NCBI RefSeq assembly: GCF_000003815.2
Contig: NC_049983.1
Span: forward strand, 15,393,060-15,457,059
Source: Branchiostoma floridae
Taxonomy: Eukaryota > Chordata > Leptocardii > Amphioxiformes > Branchiostomatidae
Reading direction: 5' to 3'
DNA: 64,000 nt
A program made the translations under genes and the position numbers. The notes under the pieces were generated by a model, which did not search any database, had not been told where the DNA came from, and saw only the letters and a list, made by a program, of their open reading frames with translations. Shown piece by piece: positions 33,678 through 46,800 of the stretch. Within the stretch, counting starts at the first letter, position 1. Every line of letters starts with the position of its first letter.

Positions 33678-33699
33678 ACTCGTGTATATCGACACACGG

Positions 33700-35314
33700 A
33701 GAGATCAGAATCTACACAGTTTGTGTTCCCGATATGAAGGATTTGTCTGTCAAAAACAAGATCTCAGATCTCAGAGCTATCGCCTGTTTGGATGAGCACA
33801 GCTCAGCGGTTGTGACGGTCGGCAAAGCAAAACACTCAAACACCCGGGAAACTGTTTATGACTCTTTCCTCGACTGCACTGCACCTTTACTACGGACTCA
33901 ATTATGTCCATTCAATATCCCACACGTCCGTCAAAACTTGGCTCGAGCCCTGATTGGTCGAGCTGTGTCTCTATCGCAAATGCAAAAATCATTTGGTCTC
34001 TAACCCGTTATAAACCCCCTCCGCATACACTTCGACCGGAATCTTGGTCACCGCCAGGAGATAGTCGTCAAGGCGTCTTGAAACAACAACCCATCCTCAC
34101 AAAGCAACGCCTTCCTCTCTTTTCGCCTTCTACACACACAAACAAGGCAACACAGGATGATATCAGCGATCATTGTTTGCAATCTGTTTATTCATCGGTG
34201 TGTAATGTAGTTGTACCTAAGTTCATATAACTCTCACGTAACGTGCAGTCGCATGGATGAATTCTGGTGCCTGTCTGGCTACCAGAACAAGACCGTGTGT
34301 TTGAGGTGGGCTTACGGTAAAAGATCGCAACGAGTCCGCTTCGGACTACAAGTGAAAAACATACTGCCATCGCGTCGATGTAGGCCCATTACTTAAACAA
34401 TGGGGATTTGAAACTTTGACAAGTTGTTGAGACACCGCGTGCTTGGTTCGCCAGGGCTACCGTCCACACAGAACCCGGGGGCGGAGTTAACCGGTTTGGA
34501 GGTGAGGTGGTCTTATCACTGACAGCCTATTTCGTTCGAACAATGTCCATTAAGATAAACAACAAGATTATTGGGTTCCCTTACACTCTGCCGAGATTTG
34601 GGAACCAGATTAGACCCAGGAAAAACATCCCACTTGTGCGCAGTTTACACAGCGAACAAGTGTCATTCTGACGGCCGGAATTTTTATTTCGCAACGTCTG
34701 GCCAGTTTTTGGAGCGAAAATCGCCCTGATACTACTCAAGTCACAACCAGGTCTCACACTTGACAAAATCTGACAAAAAGTCTTTAAAAAATCAGCCGCC
34801 ATGTTGAGAAAATTAGAGTCGAACCATGAGCTCACGATCCGCACAGTTTGACAGGTGTAATAAATGACGCAATGCCAGAATGCCCGGTAGCTCGCTATAG
34901 CGATGCCAAAATCCTTGTGTAACCATTCATTAATTTGTAGCCAACGGCATATTTGCGATTAAGATAGCACATCAACAAAGGCAATCACTACGTTTTACCT
35001 GCCGTATGGTAGCTTTTAGAAATCATAATTTCATACTTCGACTCCTTTTTTTTGCAACAGAATCGTTGCTCTTACTTCTCTTACATTTTCAACATATAAA
35101 ACTTGAAACACTCGTTTTACGGAGGTAAAAAAGAGTTTGTTTACCGTCGTTTAGGAACATCACGTCATTTTCTTACCCCCAAAATAATTATACTAAGTTT
35201 AACAGCCGATTGAATTAAAGAAAAAAACTTTAAGGGTTTTCGGGTCATTTTAAACAAAGAGATGTTTTGACGCAATGACCATTTTAAGAAGGAATGCAAG
35301 AGAGTATCCATATA
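33700..35314. other. Upstream region of foxQ2, no gene seen
   Basis: Moderately GC-rich sequence to about 34,850, then AT-rich. Likely to contain foxQ2 control sequence by position, but I see no specific sites worth calling. Confidence 0.3.
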
Positions 35315-35414
35315 NNNNNNNNNNNNNNNNNNNNNNNNNNNNNNNNNNNNNNNNNNNNNNNNNNNNNNNNNNNNNNNNNNNNNNNNNNNNNNNNNNNNNN
35401 NNNNNNNNNNNNNN
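35315..35414. other. Assembly gap (100 N)
   Basis: 100 Ns, conventional unknown-size gap. Confidence 1.
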
Positions 35415-35689
35415 AGATAACTCCAAATTCACAAGTGAAACAATTGCCGTGTCACTCCGCTAGAGTCCAGTATGAAAGCTTAAAAACTAAGTCGAATTCG
35501 TGGGTTTTACCATCTCCTAACTGGCCGAACATTTCAATGTGTCCAGTTTACGCCTAAAATGTTAACTGAAGAATGGTTAAATCTTATTGTTTGTGAAAGG
35601 ACAATGCTAGTGAAATGTTAGTTGACCTTTCAAACGCGTTTGACTTTCAGTGATTAATCTACCACTGATCTAACAGAGCAATATTTCTA

Positions 35690-36285
35690 TGGTCAAAAAG
35701 ATTTTCTTTTCTTAAACTTTGAATAGGTCTTTTCCTTCACTACCAGCCCTCTTTCCAAAACTCTCTGACCCTCAAGTTAAAAGCATAACAAGTCAAAAAC
35801 ATTTTGTTTTCTTAAAATTCGAAGATGTCTTAATTATCCTTCGCTACTAGCTCTCTTTCCACGAAGTTTGAAGCATAACAAGTCAAAAACATGTTCTTTT
35901 CTTAAACTTCGAATAGGTCTCATCCTTCGCTACCAGCTCTCTTTCCAAGCCTCTCTGACTCTTAAATTTGAAGCATAACAAGTCAAAAATATTTTCTTTT
36001 CTTAAGCATTGAAGATGTCTTATCCTTTGCTACCGGCTCTCTTTCCATGACACTCTAACTCTCAAGTTTGAGGCATAACAAGTCAAAACATTTCTTTTCG
36101 TAAAATTCGAAGAGGTCTTTTCCTTCACTGCTAGCTCTTTTTCCACGAAGTTTGAAGCATAACAAGTCAAAAGCATTTCCTTGTCTTATAAATTAAATTT
36201 CGTGTCTTATCCCTCGCTACCAGCTCTCTTCCCAAGACTCCCTGACCCTCAAGTTTAAAGCACAACAAGTCGATTATGGGCGAGT
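35690..36285. repeat. Tandem satellite, 84-104-bp unit, six to seven copies
   Basis: The box GCATAACAAGTCAAAAAC recurs, with its AGTC at 35791, 35881, 35981, 36081, 36165 and 36269, preceded by a diverged copy near 35690. Units continue TTTCTTTTCTTAAA, TTCGAA, GGTCTTATCCTTCGCTACCA and GCTCTCTTTCCA. Two forms alternate: one carries CTCTCTGACTCTCAAG before GTTTGAAG, the shorter one replaces it with CACGAA. Confidence 0.88.
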
Positions 36286-39206
36286 TTTCCCACTGAGCGG
36301 AGTAGACGCGCAGGTTTCCTTTTGTGTCAGTAATTCCCCCTCTCCATCCGGAGGCCAGGTGTGGTCCTAACCCCGGAAACACTGGTGCAGCCTCAGCATC
36401 AGGCCAGAGCTAAGGACGCTTTTGCTTGTCACCTACTGATTGCTGCCGTTTTCTCTTGGAAAGGCCCTTGATTTTATATAGAAAAGTCAGAAAATGATAC
36501 ACCAGTGGCACAATATCATTCTTTATCAATAAAGGGAAATTTTTCAGTACCAAGTCAAACCCAACAAGCTAAAATCTACAGTCAGCGTTTAGTCATATGT
36601 TATATCTATCTTCATTTTTGTTCGTTTGTTCCTGTTATTCGCAATTAGCAACAAATTACAATAAACTTTATTGTATCATTCCCTTTATCCTCCCATTCAT
36701 TTACATCACAGTGACCTTAAATATAAGTCAAGATACGTATATGTTAAAGTGGACTCTATGATATCGATGCTCAAAATAAATTGGGTTTTAGTCAGTGTGC
36801 ATTTACGACTGTGTAAGGGTAACTTAAAGGTTCTTCAGATATGTTGATATCTTTAAGTCTCATGTACTAATATCTTAGTATAAAATATGCTTAAATATCT
36901 GATTTCATGCAGCAGTGCACGTTAAAAAAAAGATAAGTGGTTGAACAGGTACGAGGCGCTCCTGTCGTGCACGTGGTGCCTGCTATCCAGGCTATCCCCT
37001 AGATTCCAAGGCGACAAGTCGTCCCCACAACCCAAATGTCATGTGTCAGCCTCACTCCGCAATGATGGGAATTACTCACGGACTATTATTATCAGCAAAC
37101 CGGATGTAAAGATCATGTTTTAATTACATTCGATCGATAGGCGCATTCCTTCGGCCCGGTCACCCGAACCTTTGACCCGACAGATTACGAGTTTCACACC
37201 AGTGGGTCACCTGGAGTTCACGTCGTGGAGTTTAGAGTGTGATATCCTAACTCTGAGTTGTTCATCCCCTCGGATAACTCAAACGTATCCGCACAGGAAA
37301 CGGGCTGTAAGCCGCTACTACGGACAGGAGATCCCCAACGGTGGCGGAGATCGCTCGACGTGACAAGGTTGCGCCCTCCGAACGCCCTGTTTGTGATAAA
37401 TTCGTATATGATGGTTGCCAAACAATGTCCACGTCGCTGCCAGTTTACCCGCCTCCATGGAGCCCGTGCAATGCGGCCTGCCGAACCCACCCACCGAACT
37501 CTATCATTTCGTGCGCTCTGTTTACCTTGTACAGCAATAAAGATCGCTTGATCCAATCGTTCTCAAATTCTAGGAATTTGTCAAAATCTTGTGTGACACA
37601 TGAGGAAAGAAATAAGGAAGCAATAGCTTTAAGAGCCCACTTAGACAAAGCACCGGGTTTGTCCCTTCTAAAGGATTTGGGCAAACATTATAATCAGAGA
37701 GTCCGGTTCGCTGGCAGTTTCCTATAAAAGTCAACCCTACTTACATCGCTTATCAGGGACTTCGGTAGAAATGTGTCACCGATTTGTTTTCCCGCGAATT
37801 AAGAAGAAATTAGAGAAGAAAGGAGACTGGTAAGTGATTAGAATTGATGACAAAAGCCGGACCACATAATTGACTCTAAAAGCAGAAATCATGAACTGGC
37901 AAAAGACTAGTCCGTGATTTGATGAAGTTAACTTTTGCTGAAGCAGACCAATTTGAGAATAAAGATACAACAAACAAACAAACAAACAAAAAATACGCGG
38001 CACAAATTCTGCAAAAGATACGGCGAAGTGACCATAATCGCACAGGTAGTTGAAACAAAGTTGATAGATAAAAGAAATGCATTTCGTAGGTTTTTGTGTC
38101 TTTTGTTGTGAAAACGTACTTTAACTAGTTTCATATTGTGGGTCATATTCAATCATATTTTTAGGTGTTACAATTTTTGGTCGCTCGCTCGACGTTCTCC
38201 ATCTAGCGGAAATGTGACCGAAACTTTTTGCAAGCTGATATTAGGTTGAAAGGGGCATTGGCTAGTTTTGTTAACTTGTCATATATTAAGTGCACTAGTC
38301 AGGGTGCGGTCTCTATTATTTTTTTCAAAAAAAGAACAATAGCATGTACATCGGATGGTTAGCTGCCTATTGGGTTGCCCGTTGATAAATCTTCGAGTAC
38401 CTAACAATAGAACATTAATTTTGTCGTTTTGGTGACACATAAAACAATGTAATCTTTTATCAACCAAGTGGTATTTTTGCTTGGTTAAAATTTCACTCAT
38501 GGTGCATGCGCTCAGGACCCAATATTTTCATACAACAAAAGACACACTGCTTGAGTTGGAGTAAGTTTATTATTCATCAGTTCGTAAACCACCGACTACC
38601 TGAAGACCACCACACCATAAATGTGTTATCGAAGCCTTGTCAAGAATGCCTTGAACACCTGGATATCTGAAGTGTACATACCTCGGAGATTATTTCTGCT
38701 GCGTCTGACTGATAAGTGTCTTTAAGTCGATAATAATTGACCTAATGTGGTGGTTTTAGGGTTCTCGATGGAGTTATGAGACTTGGCAAGACTAAAAATG
38801 ACATAATATTTTTCTCCAATGAAAGTGTACCTTACAGCTAGCTGCAATCAAAGTATGAATGTTTGAGTCTTTGTACCTTTAAAACATCATATTATAGATG
38901 CTCGTTTGTAAAATATTTTTTTTTTGCCGGCGTGAAAACAATAATGTACTTTGCAATGTTCGGCAGAATCGGTGGTACATGTATGATCTGCTCATGCCAA
39001 CATTGTGACAGGAGCATTCTCATTCGAACGTCTACCTTGGACCTATACCAGAGGCGCATTAAGTTCCGGAGTTTGTTGTCCGACTATACTATGGACGACC
39101 GACCATTTTAGCGCTAAATATCACATATGGTCCAGTCCCTTTTGTCGCACGCCGTCAAAACGATCGCAGACTGAGTGCATTCTTGGGATAGTTGTGCATA
39201 TATACA
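36286..39206. other. Non-coding, no supported gene
   Basis: A GC-richer block at 36950-37540 gives overlapping frames on both strands, none with a domain. The remainder is AT-rich. Confidence 0.35.
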
Positions 39207-39335
39207 AAATTCAGCTGTCTTGCGACGGGAATGGTTGCTACATATCCTTCTCGCTGGTGTGTTCTGGTCACAGCCTGCTTAAAACTTCTGCGACATCAAA
39301 ACCGTACGTCGACCTACCACGAATGTGGTCGCGCC
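39207..39335 (+). repeat. Dispersed repeat, CAGCCTGCTTGAAA family
   Basis: CAAAATTCAGCTGTCTTGCG, GGTCACAGCCTGCTTAAAAC, CTGCGACATCAAAACCGTAC and ACGAATGTGGTCGCGCC give the fullest version of the family here. The frame crossing it (39005-39472) is therefore not a credible gene. Confidence 0.65.
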
Positions 39336-40814
39336 ATAAGACCCATTTCCACAGATGCAGAACGAAGGCCTTTCGGCGGCCATTGAGCAACCAAATATCA
39401 GTGAAACCATTGAAAGACCATGAAGAGATTTTTGGCAGTTCATTGAAAGATATTGATACAAGAAAATACTGAAAGAGCATTTAGAGATTTGTCCATAATT
39501 TGCCTCTGAGAGGCGATACCATTGAGACATTTGCGCAAATTATGCGGCGTCTGTACAATTTCTATGTAGACCATACAATCCCAAAGTTATACCTCCTTTC
39601 ACACCTCTCTCCATTCTTTTAAGAGATTTAGGATATTTTCCCCTTCTCACTCAAGTATGGCACTTGTAGGTTATGATTGTGCTTGTGTCTTTATTTGCTT
39701 ATTTGCTGTATTGTGTACAGCTCCAGGCGTGGACCCATAGTGAACCGACACAACACACGAGATTGCGATCTTTGTTTATTTCTAGAAAGCTTTTGACAAA
39801 ATGTAAATGTGTGCACAACTTCTTAATGACAGCTTCGACAGAGTTCACCAAAGAAAGCACTCATAAGAAAAATTGCGACATTCACCCAAAATAAAGAGGC
39901 ATAACTCATATTTCGGGGGGTATTTATATACTATAAAGCCTTCTGCTGATTCGAACGATATTGCAAACCTTCGTCGTTCCTTATTTCTTGTCGGCGGTAC
40001 TCTGTAGATGAGAGTAGAAAAGGGAAACGTAGGTAAAATGGAAGGCAGAACTGTGACCAGAGCTGCGTCGTTCTATCTGTTTGAGAAGGCATTGTCAAAA
40101 TATTTAGCGAGCAGTGTTCTTTTATTCTAACATGAAATACATGGTCTCAGGACAGGGAGCGACCTCTGACCACATGCAGCTCAATTGTCTGTTTTTGCCA
40201 CAGGAAACCAATCAACTACTGATATCCAAAAAAAAACAACATTGCTCACAAAAAAGGACGACGTCGACAATGCTGAATGTGGTGGACATTGCTAAAAGGC
40301 TAGATTTATAGCTTATACAATTACACCCCCAAATGTGAGTTGTCCTTTGTTACCAGTTAAAATAATCGCTTGGTAATGTAACCTAGTAATAGCATCCATA
40401 TAATATTTTACAGTATACATTATGATGTCGACCAGTTTGCAATCATGTTCTTTTTATCAAAAAATTTGGTCGATACTTGAAGAAAAAGCCATTTAAAATG
40501 TCCTACATATTGTGCTACTGGTTTTGCCGCTTGACCGACATGGTATGCCAACTAAATCCTCAACACTAAATACAATGTCAACACTAACCCTCTGTTCTAA
40601 ACCCTCCAAATTCTGGGAAATTCTACTCCAAACCTTACAGAAGTGGTCGGTTATGTTTAACATACACTTCTGCTATCTACTCCGAAATTGAGTATCTTGG
40701 CACGGAGGAATCGAGCCAGAAATGAATTGTTACATAACATACAGTAGCTCAATAAAATCATTTATTGGATTGTCATTTAAGTATGCATACTGGCTAGGAC
40801 TTATCCCGTTTTTT
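39336..40814. other. Non-coding, no recognised feature
   Basis: AT-rich. Nothing supported. Confidence 0.4.
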
Positions 40815-40905
40815 ATACAGTGGAATTCGCTTATTTGGATAGCTCATTTGTCAGCGCATTTAATCCAATAGTCCGAAGTATCCAACAGTCCGAAGTTGGG
40901 CCACT
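40815..40905. repeat. Possible pogo/Tigger-like terminal repeat fragment
   Basis: ACAGTGGAATTCGCTTATTT, GGATAGCTCATTTGTC and repeated TCCGAAGT words resemble the CAGTGGAAC..CGCTTAT..GGA ends of pogo-type DNA transposons. Only one end is recognised and there is no transposase. Confidence 0.3.
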
Positions 40906-41257
40906 TAGGCCCGAAGGGAGACGGGAGGGGGGCGAATATAGGATTACTACTACGCAAGACACAAACACTACACACACGATACGGAACTTCATTTACAAAA
41001 GACCCACAAAACTTTTTAATCAGACATTTGTTCATCTAGTATATTTCATCAACATATGTTAACGTTACTTTTGTTACTATTTTCATGATTTTCTGCGAGC
41101 TATTTTTCATTTTACTTTAAATATAGAATTTGCTATTTTCATTTACAAATAATTTTCTGTTAAAATATGCATACTTTTCTTACACCGGTTTTGGCTGAAT
41201 TAGACAACCGATTTTTTTCTCAGGATTTTTTTTGATTTAAGAAGAATATACTGTACC

Positions 41258-41385
41258 GCCAAAAAGTAGTTACTCAAGCAACTGGATAATATCATGGTTT
41301 TGGAAACGGTCCCATATCCAGTTGCCTGCCTTGAGTAACTACTTTGGGGCGTATCTTATTACCTGGATGTCTAACCTACATCGAC
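41258..41385. mobile_element. ~128-bp inverted-repeat element flanked by 14-bp direct repeats
   Basis: GAATATACTGTACC stands at 41244-41257 and again at 41386-41399. Between them, AAAAAGTAGTTACTCAAG and CAACTGGATA pair with ATATCCAGTTG and CTTGAGTAACTACTTT, followed by a single-stranded tail ATTACCTGGATGTCTAAC. The tail and one arm recur at 58983-59030. Confidence 0.8.
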
Positions 41386-41599
41386 GAATATACTGTACCC
41401 ACTAACTTGCGTCATAATAATGCAATATCTGTGCTTCTAGTGGAAGGTCTACAACTACGAGTCGCCGATGACAATGTCCATGAAAAGGTCAACCGTCAAT
41501 CGTGAGAGACTGTTGGGGTTATAAATGATGGTCCATTAAACCTGTAAAGTGTCGCCTGAAGAGCCTGTCACTCATCTCTTATCAGGGTTCAGCAAGGTT

Positions 41600-42750
41600 C
41601 GCACGTTCTCTGTGTGTTACTGAGAATGAAAGGAAGCACAAACGTGATAAATGCATTAAGAATAATAGCAAGAGATATCTTTATATAACGATATATACAT
41701 TACGCTTTGTTCTTATAGTCATGTGTCAATTGGTTGTTTGTATAGTCCCCATACAATCTGTTTTTATCCTAATGCATTACAGTCGTTCTCTATATGTTAC
41801 TGCGAATGAAAGGAAGCACAAACGTGATAAATGAATCAAGAATGATAGCAAGAAATTTGTAAATATAACAATATATACATTAAGCCTTTGTTCATCTAGT
41901 CGTATGGTAAATTGACTATTTGCCTACTAACGTACTAAGGTTGTTCTGCATTTGTTACTGCTAATGAAAGGAAGAAAAACTTTGATAAATGTATAAGGAA
42001 TAATAGCAAGAAATGTCTGAATAAAACAAAATATACATTAAGCCTTTGTTCTTCTAGTCGTATGGTAAATTGATTATTTGCATACTTCCCCAGCACTCTA
42101 CTTTTATCCTGATGCATTAAAGTTGTTCTGCATATGTTACTGCGAATGAAAGGAAGAACACACTTGATAAATGCACTGAGAATAATAGCAAGAAATGTCT
42201 AGATATAACAATATATACATTAAGCCTTTGTTCTTCTAGTCGTATGGCAAATTGATCATTTGCATACTTCTCCAGCACTCTACTTTTGTCCTGATGCATT
42301 AAGGTTAACGTTGTTCTGCACATGTTACTGCTAATGAAAGGAAGAACACACTTGATTAATGCATCAAGAATAATAGCAAGAAATGTCTGATTATAGCAAT
42401 ATGTGCATTACGCTTTGTTCTTCTAGTCGCATGTCAATTAGATGTTGGTATAGTCCGTATACACTCTGTTTTTGACCTAATACATTACGGTCGTTCTGCA
42501 CAATGTTACTTCAGATGAAAGGAAGAAAAAAAGTTGATTAATGCATTAAGAGTAATAGCAAGAAATGCCTAGATATAGCAATATATACATTAAGCCTTTG
42601 TTCTTCTAGTCATTTTGCAATTGATTATTTTATAATCCTCCAACACCCTGCTTTTGCCCTGATGCATTAAGGTTGTTTTGCATGTGTAACTAAAATTGAA
42701 AAGATTAAAAAAATAGATATATGCATCACGACAGTTCTAAATATAACAAA
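41600..42750. repeat. Tandem satellite, ~181-bp unit, six and a half copies
   Basis: The box GTTACTGCGAATGAAAGGAA (with variants) has its GTTAC at 41616, 41796, 41954, 42136, 42324 and 42505, and a degenerate GTAAC near 42686. Spacing is 180, 158, 182, 188, 181 and 181. Each unit contains AATAATAGCAAGAAATGTC, ATATATACATTAAGCCTTTG, TTCTTCTAGTCGTATGG and a CTGATGCATTAAGGTTGTTC box. Frames over it are repeat by-products. Confidence 0.9.
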
Positions 42751-45700
42751 TATAATAAATTTCTTATAAATACTAAATATAAATATGAAAAGCTGTTATC
42801 ATCTGAAATATTTTGATTATCATATAATATGTATTCTGAAAAGTTATGTTTTCGCGTATATTTTGTTGTATTTTGTGAATTATTCCATTAACAGTGCTAG
42901 CCACTTGAAATAGCCAGTGGCTAGTTGACCAGACTATATGTATCTCACAGCAGAGCCAGTAAGAAAATAGAACAATTGACTAAAGAAAGATAAACATAAA
43001 ACATACAAAGTTTTCTAACACAATGCGGTACCCAGTATTGTTACATCGAATAACCTGTCACACATAATCCGTGTGTGTTTACCATCCACCATTGTTTGAG
43101 CCTATTGTGAAGGACCCCTTCCATATTTGATGACATCGGTATCGCACTGATATACAAATATGATTAAGCTCTAAACAACAACGACCTATAACAGCTATAC
43201 AAACTACGACCACCTGTTCTGACGATGGATTCTTCGCTAAGAGAGGATGTGTTCAAGTAGATTGTTTAGTTATTTTGCTCAAAAACCTGTCAAATTTGAC
43301 AGCGCATCTTCCAAACATATTTTAAGTTGAATTGGGTGATGATGCAAGTATTTACAAACAATGCTGATCGACTGCGCCATTATATTGCTTATCAACGGAA
43401 ACTACTGCCAGAGCCTGGAGGTCTATGCGCTTTTGCTCATAGATCATACATTATAATTTGTTCCAAACAAAGATACATCTGCTATTCATACTAATGATTA
43501 TTACCAGCCAAAAATTAATAGATATGTAAATCTACAAAACTGATTTTTTTTCAGGCAAAGAAATACATTTTCCTGAAATGTGTGGGTGACAAAAATGAAT
43601 CTAGCAGTATTGAAAATATTACAAGAAAGTAAAGCTGGGGTAAGTGTGGACCTCAAATGACCCCACATTTTAGTGTTAATCAGGTGTATATAATACATAG
43701 ATCACCTGGAAACCAGAAATACAAAACCCGAACCACTGTGACTCAGAAGCGAAGCATCTAATTCTGATACCATTGAGTGTTTTCAGTTTTACATTAAGTA
43801 TTAATTCCACAATGAGCTACGATAGTAAACAACAACCGATGATAATGCTTGGAATTTTATTCTACAGCTGTCACATTGTTATAGAAGCTTGAGTATTTCT
43901 GTAAACATCTGAATATCAAGAATTAACTGGATTCATTAAATGAGACTGCTGTTGTATAGAAAACCCATAATTTGAATGTTTTAGATTGCCACGAATATGT
44001 ATATTTAATTTCTAAATCATACCTGAAACTTCTAAAATCTTGTGTCTACCAAATCTTCTGTTTGGTTAAGATTCTCAGCTCTTAGTGCATGACACTGATG
44101 GATTGAGTAGACATATTTGTACCGACAAATATTTGTTAAAATTTGCATATGATTGCTCTGTATTTGCTCTGGAATTCCGCATCCTTCAAACATATTTTAA
44201 ATAGTTATAGCTTGTACTTAATACAATAAATAACGTTGGGAATCCGAATGTACAGAGTAATCAGATTGGCGACATGGGTATAAGGGTTAAGCATTTTACT
44301 GATTTCTTCCATTGCAAGTGTTACTATACATTATTTCATTGACTCACAGGTAGCACATGTCAGATTATATTCGAAAGTCAAAAAATGGGGACAGTCCATG
44401 TTTAGAGAGCAACAGACTATGTATGGTTAGCTTGGCGTGTAAAGCGCTATTAATCCATTCAAACTTATGCTTGTTCAGATCGAAATAATTGCCCAAACAA
44501 ACTGAATGGGAATTTGAACATGTGCAGTTAGATTTTGGTTACAGTACCATGCTTTACATAACATTACGCCTATCAAACGCTTTTGAATAATCTTCAACTC
44601 TATTTGCAATAAACAGTTTGAGAACTATTAGCGAATAGTTGTGCTGAAAACCATATAAAAATATCACTTTGCATTGAATAAATTAGATTGAATATTGTGG
44701 CTCCTTCTCAGTGAAATTATGGACGCCCTGAGCCATGCCAATAAGAGAAAATAAGCAGGTATAAAGAAATGTTTTAGATACTTAATGACATGATAAACTG
44801 TCCAACCGTCTTATTGTTCAGTATCAAACCTGTATGTAACATTTTTCTTCTCAAATAGTAAAGCAAATAAACTCAAGACTAGTAAGATGTTGCACAATGT
44901 AAATAGAAAATATTCCAACTTTTGATTCATCATCATCTTTAGGCACAAGTGCGCAGATAATATAAACTTAAAGGCCTTAAAGGCAATGCTCACTATGGAC
45001 AGGATTCCAATGCTTAGGTCAATGGGAAAATCATTTAAGGGACCACCAGAAAGAAATGACCTCGTGGCCTTTTCGTATAGGTCATCATTATAAGTCTGAT
45101 TGTAATCTAATTCAACATTTCGAATGTAGTTTTCATTGCTTTCATCTTAATGATTCCCTTGCAACTGAAATTTTACACATTTCTAAATCCGATCTTTAAA
45201 ACAATGCTCAAGTGCGTATAAACAGCTATGTGTTTGGGTATAAAATGACGACATAATCAATTTTTATGATACAGGACCACAGTAAGTTTTGTCTTGCCAA
45301 TAAAGATTGTATTGTATTTAAAGAAATATGTTTCAAGCACTGTTTACGAAAATGTAAAAAGTAAAAAGTAAACTGTTTTACGAAAAACACATCTACGAGA
45401 CCAATAAAGAATTTAACTTCATTCTGAGAGTTAAAAAAATTAAACGTGTCATATTTTTGTTTTAATCGAGCAGTCGAGTTCATGGACAAACACATTTCGT
45501 TTGAGCAGATATTCTTTATTCATGCTTGAAATCAAGACTTTCTTAGATAAATTTTGTCAAATTTATAAAAGGAATGATAGAATATTGAGTTACCTGTTAA
45601 AATCAAAGGTAATGTATGAAATGGACAATAACGAGTCATAAACATCCGTTCTGGGTTCCTGTTTATGTATTCTACTTTTGATGGAAATATTCGTTGGCAT

Positions 45701-45955
45701 GCTACTTATTATATCAAAAAAGGCTATGAAGAGTGTAGTATCTATCAAAATTGCGTCAGATTCGTTATATTTCTTTGTGGTATATTTCTCTTATGATGAT
45801 GGTTGTATATTTGCTGGCACGTTAGTTTTCTTTTACAATCGATTGGCAATGTCCACTCTGACATAATTAATCACATGGGTGTGATAGGGCTAATCCTTCC
45901 CCATGTAACATGCCATGTACACCCGGTGCTGTAGACTTGTACTACGTCCCTCCCC
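42751..45955. other. Non-coding, AT-rich, no recognised feature
   Basis: No exon-like sequence, RNA gene or strong repeat was seen. A GGTCAATGGGAAAATC-type fragment near 45020 may belong with the 21030 repeat. Confidence 0.4.
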
Positions 45956-46800
45956 CTCTCATAAACCCACTCAAGTGGTAACACCGACTTGTCTACCGGA
46001 AACGACGTTAGCTACTCACCGTGGCGAATTCCAGTAGCGCTGTACGGTCTCCGTACGGTGCGCGATAGTCACTATGGCGGGTCTACTATGTTCCCTACCC
46101 GCATTCTTCTTGCGTTGGACCGGGTGGCACTTCTAGGTGGAGTTCCATGGTTCCCGGGTCGGTGTTTAGGAACTCGAGTCGCAGTCAGTGGATTTGCGAG
46201 CTGCCAATCAGCTGTAATCTCGATTCTTGGACTTTTTGGGAGGAAAACTTTTCGCGAGGACATCGTCAGCGCTTCCGCGCGCGTTGTGTATACATGTAAC
46301 TGAACGTTTTCGGGATATATTGTCCAGGGCGGGTGGTCTGTTAATAAAACACAAATACGAGCAGGGTTGGGGGCAAATTTTAAAGGTCTCGTACCTTGCT
46401 TGAATAGACAACAAGAGGAAACAATAGCTGTATACCGGCCTAACACAAACACAGATCCCTTGTTTCAAACTCTCGAGGCACGGGTAAATCGAGAGCGAGT
46501 GTACGGTAAATTAGGATATACAAGTACATTAACATATTTAAAACAACCGTAGCGGCGCTTGGAAACCCGTGATTTCGGCACAAACTTTGCCGTGATTTTA
46601 AGGTCCTTATCTGGTGTTGTGCCGGACCAAAGCACGGACACCAATTCGTTGAGCAAGCAAATGTCCGTTATTTTCAGACCACAACCGCCTGGGAAAATCG
46701 CCACCTTGCCATAACATGGTCATTACGGTACAATTATTTAAGATAGACCTGGATTTGGCCGGCGCGGCATTCGTAACTAGGGAAAATATTCCATAGCAAT
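45956..46800. other. GC-richer, CpG-containing block without a recognised gene
   Basis: CpG-rich sequence stands out from its surroundings and gives overlapping frames on both strands (45989-46303 +, 46072-46452 -). None has a domain. It could be a promoter or enhancer; nothing visible decides it. Confidence 0.3.

Noticed and set aside
39005-39472. 155-codon + strand frame
   Set aside because: Much of it is the dispersed repeat at 39207-39335, present in other copies with broken frames.
41600-42750. CRISPR-like regular repeats
   Set aside because: The whole 181-bp unit is repeated with no unique spacers, and the setting is an animal nuclear genome.
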